NCBI GenBank assembly: GCA_023664535.1
Contig: JAMPFJ010000008.1
Location: forward strand, 1 to 64,000
Length of the DNA stretch: 64,000 nucleotides
Origin: Bacteroidales bacterium
GTDB taxonomy: Bacteria; Bacillota; Clostridia; Lachnospirales; Lachnospiraceae
Direction: 5' to 3'
A program made the position numbers and the translations under genes. Of the stretch, positions 19,137-26,800 are shown in pieces; within the stretch, counting starts at the first letter, position 1, and every line of letters begins with the position of its first letter. Under the pieces are notes generated by a model that did no database searches, had not been told where the DNA came from, and was given only the letters and a program-made list of their open reading frames with translations.

Positions 19137-19676
19137 TTAAAAACGGTACTCCCGGATTTCACAATTACGGATGCCGAATCTTGCGTATTCTTCATTTTCC
19201 ATATCGAAAAAGTAGGAATGAACCACCCTGGCAATGCCGTTATGGGCAACCAGCAGATAGGTCTTGTTATCCGCTTCTTTCCTGATGTCATCCAACAGGT
19301 TATAGATTCTCTGTGCCAGATGAAGCATGGTTTCCCCGCCGTCAAAATGGTCGATAAAGTGCATTTTCATTTCCTGAAACTCGGCTCCGTTCCGGGGAGT
19401 GGATTCAAAACGCCCGAAATTCTGTTCTTTCAGCCTTGGCTCCATGCGCATGGGGATTCCGGTGATTTCCGAAATATGTCCCGCTGTTTCGGCGGCGCGG
19501 ACAAGAGGGGAATACAGGATTTCATCAATGGAAATTCCCTGTCTGCAAATTTCCTCGCCAAGGGCTATAGCCTGACGGTGTCCAAGCTCCGTCAGGGCAA
19601 TGTCTGTTGCTCCGCATATTTTATTTTCCACATTCCAGACAGTCTGTCCGTGTCTTGTAAAATACAGATGTGCCAT
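19137..19676 (-). CDS. Histidine phosphatase (phosphoglycerate mutase-like) family protein
   Basis: 179 residues of the RHG superfamily. The catalytic signature FTRHGQTVWN is at about 7-16, the SPLVRAAETA motif supplies the conserved Arg, and the second histidine is in LLVAHNGIARV. Substrate is unknown; relatives dephosphorylate sugar phosphates, cobalamin precursors or nucleotides. The start is ATG 19676, with aaaaaggag 7 bases upstream; a longer in-frame start at 19751 would run through the upstream hairpin. Cytosolic. Confidence 0.9.
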   Translation of the reverse strand: MAHLYFTRHGQTVWNVENKICGATDIALTELGHRQAIALGEEICRQGISIDEILYSPLVRAAETAGHISEITGIPMRMEPRLKEQNFGRFESTPRNGAEFQEMKMHFIDHFDGGETMLHLAQRIYNLLDDIRKEADNKTYLLVAHNGIARVVHSYFFDMENEEYARFGIRNCEIREYRF

Positions 19677-19705
19677 AGGATACTCCTTTTTATACCAATA
19701 CAATA

Positions 19706-19761
19706 AAAGGCTGTGGCACGAAAGTTTTGTTGAGTATTCCCTCCGTGCCACAACCTTTTAG
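19706..19761 (-). terminator. Long hairpin between the propeller and phosphatase genes
   Basis: aaaaggctgtggcacg (19706-19721) is almost perfectly complementary to cgtgccacaacctttt (19744-19759), with a 22-base loop. On the minus strand the 3' arm ends in a short T run. It probably terminates the sigma / propeller transcript, or acts as an attenuator before the phosphatase gene. Confidence 0.55.
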
Positions 19762-19847
19762 CTGCTTTCTGTGACCGAATGCTTCTGCCAGCTTGAATAT
19801 CGGCATTATAGCGGTTCCGACATCGTTTGTCAAGCGGAAAAACGGTG

Positions 19848-22082
19848 CTATCGCAGATATACCTGGGCAATCGCATCTTCAGAGCCGATTTTATAGCTGG
19901 TGATGGATTTGTCTGTTGCAAGATAAAAGTAATCGCCGATATATAGTCCGCGTACTGCGTCATATTCATATTCCGAACCGTCGTCAACCTTATAGGAGGC
20001 GGTTTCAATAAATCCTTCCCTGCGGTCATAGGTGTAGGTCACATAGTAGTAACAGGGGCGGGAATAGTCCGGTGTTGTCCCGCAATACATAAAGCCGAAG
20101 ATATTTTTCTCGGGGTCAATCATAATGGCTTTATGGTTGTGAAGCGCATCGCTGAAATCGGAATTTTCCAGGATATATTTATCTTTTTCCTTAACATCGG
20201 CAGGATTGCTGATATCAAACATGGAAAGCTTAAGACCTAAAAATTCCTGCGTGTCGGGGTCAGTTTCCTGCCCGATGCCGAGGAGGATATTGTCGCCGTA
20301 AAAATGCAGGTAATTTGAAAATCCCGGAATTTTTAATGCGCCCAGAAGCTTAGGGTTGGCAGGGTCCGACAAATCTACGGAGAACAGCGGGTCAGTATTC
20401 CGGTAGGTAACAAAATAGCCGGTGTCCCCCATAAATCTTGCGGAATAAATGATTTCTCCCGGAGCAAGACCGGTAAGCCTGCCAATCAATTCCATTTTTT
20501 CATCCAGAATATATAATACGTTTACATCCTCCCGGACAACTGTGTCGTCCGTATCCATCATAGCAGCTGAATTGCGCAGCAGGGAGATGTTATTTGCCGG
20601 TATGGTAGCAACGATTCTTAAATTTCCGTCATATTCGCTGAGGGCAAAGGAATCATACAGATAACCGGAAACCACCGCACTGTTTCCCACGGTGAGGACG
20701 CCCTTATCGTAACCGATTTTCATAATTTCCGTTTTGGTTGTATCAGCGTAAACATTGGCATAAATGTAAATGGAAGAGTCACTGACATAGAGGTTTCCGG
20801 CGGAAACCGGCACGGCTTTTTTATCGGTGAAATCCTGTGGATTTTGCAGGTCTAAGCCAGTCACCACATAGGTGGTTTCCATAAGCACATTTTTAGGACA
20901 ATAGATGTCGCTGCATTCAATATATTTCCGGTTTACCGAAGGAATATAGTGTTGATATGCCTTCTTATCCTCAAGGGAGGTATCGGAAAAATTGCTGACG
21001 GTATAAAGATAACCGTTGCTGATTCTGGAGCTTTCATACCATCCGGACTGCGACAGGACTTCGGTTTTCTTCGGGTTCGCCTTGTCGGTCAGGTCATAAA
21101 TTGCGATGGCGGTTTCATTTACAGAAGGCTCAGTGGAATAGTCGCTCTTGGAGTACATCAGGATAAGCCGGTTTTGATAAAGGTAAAACTCCTGAAACTG
21201 AATATCCTCATTGCCGCTTTTCTTGATGACGTCGTCCAGAGAAAAGGAGGTAACTGTGGACAGGCTGCCGTTGTCCGTCTTGGTAATGGTAAGGCGGTAG
21301 GTGGTATAACCGGTATTCTGGTCAAAGTCGGTAATGACCTTGTAAATATAAGTGCCGTCGGTTTTAATAATGTCCCCCTCGTCTACGCTCTTTTCCTGTG
21401 TGTTGGTGGTGGAAAACTGTTTGGCTTCACCGCTGGCGGACGCATCCTTCATTGATGAAGAGGAGCGGAGGTCTGCGGCATTGTTGGAAATGCCGGCGGT
21501 ATCCTCCGCCGCCGATTCCAATGCGGCTTCCGTTGCAGCCTCTGTGGCAGATACGACTCCATCTGTATAGGTTTCCACACCGGAAATCTGCTCATAGTAT
21601 TCGTCATAAGCGGATTTCAGAATATCATAGTAGTCATCATAGCTGGCGGGAGAAGTAAGCTTCGTCTGATAGGCAAGCTCTTTGCTGTCATCATTTTCGG
21701 AATCCACCCCGGTTTCTTTTGCAGCGTCATTTTCGGCGTATTCCTCAATCATCGTATCCTGCCTTTCTGGTGCTGCACTCTCCGTTAATGAGTCGGAGTT
21801 TTTCCCCTGCCGGGAAAGGAGTCCGGGAATGGCGAAAACCCCGATTAAACAGAGTGCTATGCAGGCGGCGGCAAGCCGGCGGACATAGACTCGCCGGTGG
21901 GATTTGTCCGGTGGAAAGGCATTTTGTCCGGCTTCCTGTTCACCGGCTGCTTCGGTCACTGTCTGCTGCTGCTCTATATGTTCATCCAGCATTTTCTTCA
22001 TGGCTTCAGGAGAAATGGCGGATGGGATAGGTAATTCTTTTGTCTGTTCTTCAATTTGCCGGATAATATCCTGTTCTTTCAT
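19848..22082 (-). CDS. Membrane-anchored beta-propeller domain protein, candidate anti-sigma factor
   Basis: 744 residues. A short cytosolic N-terminus (about 1-70, opening MKEQDIIRQIEEQTKELP) precedes one membrane helix (about 72-92, RLAAACIALCLIGVFAIPGLL). A low-complexity acidic/Ala-rich stalk follows (about 95-215). A large extracellular beta-propeller domain of the PF09826 type fills about 235-744 (SVDEGDIIKTDGTYIYK, then many YxY-type blades). ATG 22082 overlaps the sigma-factor stop in ATGA, so translation is coupled. Gene order and topology suggest the N-terminus restrains the sigma factor while the propeller senses outside conditions; that role is inference. Confidence 0.82.
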   Translation of the reverse strand: MKEQDIIRQIEEQTKELPIPSAISPEAMKKMLDEHIEQQQTVTEAAGEQEAGQNAFPPDKSHRRVYVRRLAAACIALCLIGVFAIPGLLSRQGKNSDSLTESAAPERQDTMIEEYAENDAAKETGVDSENDDSKELAYQTKLTSPASYDDYYDILKSAYDEYYEQISGVETYTDGVVSATEAATEAALESAAEDTAGISNNAADLRSSSSMKDASASGEAKQFSTTNTQEKSVDEGDIIKTDGTYIYKVITDFDQNTGYTTYRLTITKTDNGSLSTVTSFSLDDVIKKSGNEDIQFQEFYLYQNRLILMYSKSDYSTEPSVNETAIAIYDLTDKANPKKTEVLSQSGWYESSRISNGYLYTVSNFSDTSLEDKKAYQHYIPSVNRKYIECSDIYCPKNVLMETTYVVTGLDLQNPQDFTDKKAVPVSAGNLYVSDSSIYIYANVYADTTKTEIMKIGYDKGVLTVGNSAVVSGYLYDSFALSEYDGNLRIVATIPANNISLLRNSAAMMDTDDTVVREDVNVLYILDEKMELIGRLTGLAPGEIIYSARFMGDTGYFVTYRNTDPLFSVDLSDPANPKLLGALKIPGFSNYLHFYGDNILLGIGQETDPDTQEFLGLKLSMFDISNPADVKEKDKYILENSDFSDALHNHKAIMIDPEKNIFGFMYCGTTPDYSRPCYYYVTYTYDRREGFIETASYKVDDGSEYEYDAVRGLYIGDYFYLATDKSITSYKIGSEDAIAQVYLR

Positions 22083-22612
22083 GCGAAGTCCTCCTTTAAA
22101 TATTGTGACATTTTAGTAAAGGCACGGCTTTTGGCAGAGCGAACCGTACCCTCGGTGCTTTTCATGATTTTTGCCGTTTCACGGCTGGTATAGCCGGCAA
22201 ACACCATGAGAGAAATAATCATTTTTTCGGTTTCGTTTAAGGCAGAAAATGCCGCCTGTACATCCAGCTTAGAAGCATAGGGATGGTCCTCGTGAACAAG
22301 CGCATCCTCCGGTACGGCATTCTCCAGATGCTTTCGGTCGGAGACATATGCCGCAAGCTGGCGCTTGCATTTGACGGAAAGTATCTGAAAAATCCATGCC
22401 TTAAATTTAGCCGGGTGCTTCAGTTTCCGGATGCCGGTAAAGGCATCCAGTACGGTTTCACTGATAACATCCTCCGCATCCTGCCTGTTTCCCAGCATGT
22501 AATAGGCAAACCGGTACATGTCTTTATAATACAATTCGTAAAGCCTGCAAAAGGATGTGGTATCCCCGTTTTTGGCAAGCAATACGTGAGCAATTATCTC
22601 TTCCTTGTTCAA
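22079..22612 (-). CDS. ECF-type RNA polymerase sigma factor
   Basis: 177 residues from TTG 22612, which has ggaggtg 8 bases upstream; no ATG gives a plausible start. Region 2 is visible (SFCRLYELYYKDMYRFAYYMLGNRQDAEDVISETVLDAF) and region 4 as a helix-turn-helix (LNETEKMIISLMVFAGYTSRETAKIMKSTEGTVRSAKSRAFTKM). It is expected to direct core polymerase to a stress or envelope regulon, possibly including itself. Translationally coupled to the propeller gene downstream. Confidence 0.9.
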   Translation of the reverse strand: MNKEEIIAHVLLAKNGDTTSFCRLYELYYKDMYRFAYYMLGNRQDAEDVISETVLDAFTGIRKLKHPAKFKAWIFQILSVKCKRQLAAYVSDRKHLENAVPEDALVHEDHPYASKLDVQAAFSALNETEKMIISLMVFAGYTSRETAKIMKSTEGTVRSAKSRAFTKMSQYLKEDFA

Positions 22613-22742
22613 CTGCTGTTCACCTCCGTGTTCTGAAATTCGGTTATTTAGAGTACTCGTATTAGTAGTGCCAAAAAATGTGTGAAGTGTTGCATAAAAA
22701 AGGGAAAAAATGAAAAAATTTTTGTCCTGCCTAAGAAAACGG

Positions 22743-23369
22743 TCAGTTATCCTGCTCCTTGAGCCGGTCAAGACGGCTGATAATCATCCTGCCGCTAATG
22801 GAATCCTGAACAGGAATTTTGTCATACAGAGCCAGAAAGCGTTCAAGCTCATTTTGTCCAAGATAATATTGGCCAAGTAAATGATAGGTTCCGGAAATGT
22901 CCGTACCGATAGAGAGGCAGTATTCCAGAATGGAGACAGCCTTTTCGGGATATTCTTCATAAATGCACTCTGCAAATGCCTGCAGTATGCGGAGATAGCG
23001 GGTATAGCTCTGGTCAAAGATGGAAAGCTGCTCCAGATTGGCAGGTCCGTAGGCGGCTTTCAGCTCGGTATTGGTTATGCCAATCAGATTGAGCATCGGT
23101 GTTTGGGCAAGCTGTTCAATTTCTTTTTGATATTCCGCAATCTTTAATTGCTTTTTTTCATCATTTAAGGTAATATCAAAGGGGAATGAATCCAAAGGAA
23201 CGTCAATGTAGGGCAGCTTGGATAAATCCTGCCTGCGCGTCCGGTTTGCCAGGGCTTCCTGTTCCAGGTAAGAACGGACATTGTCCGTTCCGGACAGCTT
23301 GCTTTTTTTAATGTTGTGGTGCAATACCCATAACAAAACGATTATGGCGGGTGCAAATAAAAGCTTCAT
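22743..23369 (-). CDS. Membrane-anchored, TPR-like protein, unknown
   Basis: 208 residues. One N-terminal membrane helix (about 3-19, LLFAPAIIVLLWVLHHN) is followed by a charged linker and a helical C-terminal part with TPR-like repeats (YLRILQAFAECIYEEYPEKAVSILEYCLSIG; YHLLGQYYLGQNELERFLALYDKI). ATG 23369 has aaagga 9 bases upstream. It is upstream of the sigma gene on the same strand, separated by about 130 bases, and divergent from the 37-residue peptide gene. Function not known. Confidence 0.72.
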   Translation of the reverse strand: MKLLFAPAIIVLLWVLHHNIKKSKLSGTDNVRSYLEQEALANRTRRQDLSKLPYIDVPLDSFPFDITLNDEKKQLKIAEYQKEIEQLAQTPMLNLIGITNTELKAAYGPANLEQLSIFDQSYTRYLRILQAFAECIYEEYPEKAVSILEYCLSIGTDISGTYHLLGQYYLGQNELERFLALYDKIPVQDSISGRMIISRLDRLKEQDN

Positions 23370-23401
23370 ATAAGTAATCCTTTCAGAAAAGAGGTGTTGG
23401 T

Positions 23402-23515
23402 ATGTTTAATTTCAGCAGCAAGAAAACACAGAGAATAATTTCTTCGGTGATTGCCATTGTCCTTGTGCTGGTCATGGTGATTAGCTGTATTGTTACGACG
23501 GTAGGCGGTTTTTAA
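23402..23515 (+). CDS. 37-residue single-helix membrane peptide
   Basis: The product starts MFNFSSKKTQRIISSVIA and continues into a hydrophobic helix rich in Val/Leu/Ile, ending CIVTTVGGF. A positively charged N-terminus followed by one membrane helix predicts an N-in topology. ATG 23402 has gaggtg 5-9 bases upstream, and the stop is at 23513-23515. Short peptides beginning with an F-x-KK-TQRI type motif before one helix are common in clostridial genomes and usually left unannotated. It is divergent from the 22743 gene across 32 bases. Function unknown. Confidence 0.6.
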   Translation: MFNFSSKKTQRIISSVIAIVLVLVMVISCIVTTVGGF

Positions 23516-23534
23516 TCTGTCCGCCGTTTAGATG

Positions 23535-23578
23535 AAACGGGGTGCTGTGCGAAAATTTTTTCGTGGGGCGCCCTGTTT
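23535..23578 (+). other. Hairpin after the 37-residue peptide gene
   Basis: aaacggggtgc pairs with gggcgccctgttt ends through 11 base pairs including G-U, and an inner cgaaaattttttcg extends the helix. There is no T run directly after it, so it could be a weak terminator or a structured RNA element. Confidence 0.4.
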
Positions 23579-23657
23579 ATGTGTTTAAGTAAAATATACA
23601 AAATAGGCGGGCAAAAGTCAAATTCTTAGTAAATTATGACAGTATTCTGTTAAATAC

Positions 23658-23685
23658 TTGAAAACAGGATTTATTGTGTTAAAAT
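23658..23685 (+). promoter_or_regulatory. Promoter upstream of the vanW-like gene
   Basis: TTGAAA (23658-23663), a 16-base spacer and TAAAAT (23680-23685) lie about 66 bases before the ATG at 23752. Confidence 0.55.
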
Positions 23686-23751
23686 GTGTTATGGGTAACC
23701 GGATTATATTGAAGATAAGATTAAATTGATGATGAATAAGGATTGATAGTA

Positions 23752-25233
23752 ATGAAGAAAATGAGAGCATTGAAAATAGTTTTCATGGTGCTGGCGGCGG
23801 GGATTGCGTTTACCGCTATTTCCCGTATGGCATTTGCGAAATCGGATAAGGACATTATTTATGCGGGAGTATACCTGGATGAGGTGTATGTAGGCGGTCT
23901 GACGAAAGAAGAGGCTATGGAAGAATATGATAAGTACATAGACGGTATAGAGAATCTTGATATGACCTTTACCACATCCGTGGGGTCTTATTCCCTGCAG
24001 TTAAAGGATATTGACGTATCGGTTTCTGTGGAAGAGGCGGTAGATAAAGCCTATCATTACGGCAGACAGGGGAATATTTTAACCCGTTACAAAGAGATTA
24101 GGGCATTGGAAGAGGAAAACGTGGTGCTGGTTCCGGAAAAGAAATTTAACAAGACACGGTTAAAGAGTAAGCTGGAAAATGACACAGCGGAGATTGTTTC
24201 AGAGCCCGAGGATGCTTCGATTACCAGAGAGAACGGCGAGTTTATCGTTCATGAGGGAAAGATGGGAACCTCGATTAAGGTAGACGATACCATAAAAGAA
24301 GTAGAGAAGATATTTGAAGAAGAGTGGAAACAAAAGGATATTAAGCTTGCGGCGGCAGTGGAAGAACGGGAGCCCCAGTATACGACAGAGGATTTTTATA
24401 AGGTGGACAGTGTAATGGGACATGCCGAAACCGGGTATTCGGGAAGCGGAAACCGGTCAAATAATCTGATTACCGGAACAAACAAGATTAACGGAACCGT
24501 ACTGATGCCGGGAGAACAGTTTTCCTTTAATCAAGTGGTGGGACCGAGAACCGAGGAGAACGGATTTCAAAGCGCCGGTCAGTATGTGGGGGATGAATTG
24601 GTGGACGGCATGGGCGGAGGAATCTGCCAGGTATCCACAACCCTGTATAATGCGGTATTAAAATCGGAATTAACGGTGAACGAACGCTCTCCGCATTCCT
24701 ATACGGTCAGCTATGTTGCGCTTTCCAAGGATGCTGCGATTGCCGGTGATTATATGGACCTCAAGTTTACCAATAATACGGAGTATCCTATCTATATTGC
24801 CGGATATGCAGGGGGCGGTGTGGTAACCTTTGATATTTACGGTCATGATACCAGACCGGATAACCGTACCATTGAGTTTGTCAGCAAGACCATTGAAACG
24901 ATAGAGCCGGGGGAGCCGGAGCAGACTGAGGACCCTACCCTGCCGGCGGGAACGACGGTAACGGACCAGTCGGCACATACCGGATATTATGCGGAATTGT
25001 GGAAGAATATTTATATAGACGGCGTGTTGACGGATACGGTCAGAGTAAACCAGAGTCAATACCGTGCATCGGCGGCTAAAATCCGAATCGGAACAATGCC
25101 GGTTGCACCGGAACAGCCGGTTGAACAGCCGACAGACCCGGCGGCACCGGTAGAACCGACCAATCCCGGTGAAAATCCGGGAGAAGGCGGAGAAGAAGGA
25201 GGAAATCCGCCCACCGAGGGAGGAGAAGGATGA
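23752..25233 (+). CDS. VanW family cell-surface protein with Pro/Glu/Gly-rich tail
   Basis: 493 residues. An N-terminal signal anchor (about 8-30) precedes peptidoglycan-binding-like YoaR domains (about 40-215). The VanW domain follows (about 225-385, with the family hallmark GGGICQVSTTLYNAVL and the NERSPHSY motif). A G5-like segment (about 395-455) and a 45-residue Pro/Glu/Gly-rich tail end the protein. VanW is named after vancomycin-resistance clusters but has no proven role in resistance here; no other van genes are present. ATG 23752 follows aagga; TTG 23743 is less likely. The stop overlaps the next start (ATGA). Confidence 0.9.
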   Translation: MKKMRALKIVFMVLAAGIAFTAISRMAFAKSDKDIIYAGVYLDEVYVGGLTKEEAMEEYDKYIDGIENLDMTFTTSVGSYSLQLKDIDVSVSVEEAVDKAYHYGRQGNILTRYKEIRALEEENVVLVPEKKFNKTRLKSKLENDTAEIVSEPEDASITRENGEFIVHEGKMGTSIKVDDTIKEVEKIFEEEWKQKDIKLAAAVEEREPQYTTEDFYKVDSVMGHAETGYSGSGNRSNNLITGTNKINGTVLMPGEQFSFNQVVGPRTEENGFQSAGQYVGDELVDGMGGGICQVSTTLYNAVLKSELTVNERSPHSYTVSYVALSKDAAIAGDYMDLKFTNNTEYPIYIAGYAGGGVVTFDIYGHDTRPDNRTIEFVSKTIETIEPGEPEQTEDPTLPAGTTVTDQSAHTGYYAELWKNIYIDGVLTDTVRVNQSQYRASAAKIRIGTMPVAPEQPVEQPTDPAAPVEPTNPGENPGEGGEEGGNPPTEGGEG

Positions 25234-26225
25234 GAACTGGTAAATTGCCGGAGCATACCTTTAAGCGTTCAGTAATCAATCCAATCCGATTCCGGCAGCC
25301 GGAAACCACATTCCGGGCGGGAATCGGACATGACGGGGCAGTGTTTGGCGATATGGTAACAGCTATGGCCACCACTGCCTTTTCCTATACCGGAAATGAA
25401 GTGTATGCACTGAATAATGCAGTAAACAATGTTATTGCAGCGGGAGGAAAGCCTTACGGTGTTTCTGTGGCGGTTTTACTGCCGGAGCACAGTGAAGAGG
25501 CGGTGCTTCGGCGGATTATGGATAATCTCTGCAAAAAGGCGGAGGAATATCAGATAGAAATTCTTGCCGGGCAGACGGAGCTGGTGCCTTCGGTAAATTT
25601 TCCGACGGTAACGGTGACGGCGTATGGCCGCCGGATTTGGATAAACCGGCATAAGCAGGTGGAGCCGGGAATGGCGGTGGTGATGACAAAATGGACGGGA
25701 CTTTATGGCGGTGCGGTGCTGGCAGAACTGAAAGCGGAGGAACTGAAAACCAGATATCCGGAGGATTATATCCGTACAGCTGCGGAATATATGCGCTGCA
25801 CATCCTTAATTCCGGAGTTAAGGGGATTGGAGACTGCCGTGCAGTCCGACTGCATTTTTGCCGCCCATGACGTATCAAATGGGGGAGTTTTTGGCGCACT
25901 GTGGCAGCTGCTTCTGGCGTGTAACTGCGGAGCGGAGTTTCCCATCGGTGGGATTCCGATAAAGCAGGAAACGATTGAAATCAGTGAATATTTTAACTTG
26001 AATCCGTATATGATGAATGGGCAGGGAAGCCTGTTAATGATTACGAATCAAAGCGGGAAGCTGATTGAGGCTATGCTTCAGGAGGGAGTGGCGGCAAAGG
26101 TGATTGGATATATTACGGAGTCAAAGAGCCGAAAGATTTTAATTGATGATGAGGAGCGTTTCCTGGGACCGCCTAAGGGAGATGCGCTGAATGCGGTTTT
26201 TTATGGGCAGCCGCTGCCGGTTTAG
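25230..26225 (+). CDS. AIR synthase-related (PurM/HypE fold) protein
   Basis: 331 residues of the PurM-like ATP-binding superfamily. An N-terminal ATP-binding part (GIGHDGAVFGDMVTAMATTAFSY; NAVNNVIAAGGKPYGVSVAVLLP) is followed by the C-terminal AIRS-C domain (AAHDVSNGGVFGALWQLLLACNCGAEF). Superfamily members make ATP-dependent dehydrations or phosphorylations (PurM, ThiL, SelD, HypE). This one lacks the partner genes of any of these, so the substrate is unknown. ATG 25230 overlaps the vanW stop and has ggagaagg, suggesting coupled translation. Confidence 0.85.
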   Translation: MRTGKLPEHTFKRSVINPIRFRQPETTFRAGIGHDGAVFGDMVTAMATTAFSYTGNEVYALNNAVNNVIAAGGKPYGVSVAVLLPEHSEEAVLRRIMDNLCKKAEEYQIEILAGQTELVPSVNFPTVTVTAYGRRIWINRHKQVEPGMAVVMTKWTGLYGGAVLAELKAEELKTRYPEDYIRTAAEYMRCTSLIPELRGLETAVQSDCIFAAHDVSNGGVFGALWQLLLACNCGAEFPIGGIPIKQETIEISEYFNLNPYMMNGQGSLLMITNQSGKLIEAMLQEGVAAKVIGYITESKSRKILIDDEERFLGPPKGDALNAVFYGQPLPV

Positions 26226-26308
26226 CCGCTATGCTGTACAAGGGCTGTTTTGAAAACGTAAGTTTTGTAGACAACTAAATTCAGGCGATGGAAAAAGGAG
26301 ATGGTTTT

Positions 26309-26800
26309 ATGCAGAATATCAGGACGAAGATATTGAAATTGCTGGAAAATAATTCAAAAATGAGTACGAAGGATATGGCGACCGTGCTTGGCGTGGATGA
26401 GTCGGAGGTTATCCGGAGCATTGGCGATATGGAGCAGGAGCAGATTATTTGCGGTTATAATACGGTAATTAACTGGGATAAAACGGACGACGAGCGGGTA
26501 ACGGCACTGATAGAAGTCAAGGTGGCTCCCCAGAGAGGGGAAGGCTTTGACCGGGTGGCGGAGAGAATCTACAATTATGAGGAAGTGACCTCGCTTTATT
26601 TGATGTCCGGCGGTTTTGACATGACGGTATTTATTGAGGGGAAAACGATGAAAGAGGTGGCGCAGTTTGTTTCCCGCAAGCTGGCGCCGATGGAGGGTGT
26701 ACTGAGTACCTCCACCCATTTTGTCCTGAAAAAATATAAAGAAACCGGGACAAAGCTGGAGCAGAATAAAAAGGACGAAAGGCTGGTGGTTACGGCATGA
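26309..26800 (+). CDS. Lrp/AsnC family transcription regulator
   Basis: 163 residues. The N-terminal winged helix-turn-helix (about 3-55, KILKLLENNSKMSTKDMATVLGVDESEVIRSIGDM) is followed by a RAM ligand-binding domain (about 70-145, VTALIEVKVAPQRGEGFDRVAERI; YLMSGGFDMTVFIEG). ATG 26309 has aaaaaggag 10 bases upstream; ATG 26288 is in frame but lacks a site. It overlaps the aminotransferase start by four bases, so it probably senses an amino acid handled by that enzyme and regulates the pair. Confidence 0.92.
   Translation: MQNIRTKILKLLENNSKMSTKDMATVLGVDESEVIRSIGDMEQEQIICGYNTVINWDKTDDERVTALIEVKVAPQRGEGFDRVAERIYNYEEVTSLYLMSGGFDMTVFIEGKTMKEVAQFVSRKLAPMEGVLSTSTHFVLKKYKETGTKLEQNKKDERLVVTA

Noticed and set aside
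21352..22116. Several overlapping plus-strand ORFs rich in Ser/Ala
   Set aside because: They are shadows of the minus-strand propeller protein's stalk and N-terminus, which has clear domain evidence.
23752..25233. Vancomycin-resistance function for the VanW protein
   Set aside because: No vanA/B/H/X/Y/R/S partners are nearby, and VanW-family proteins are common in non-resistant Clostridia.
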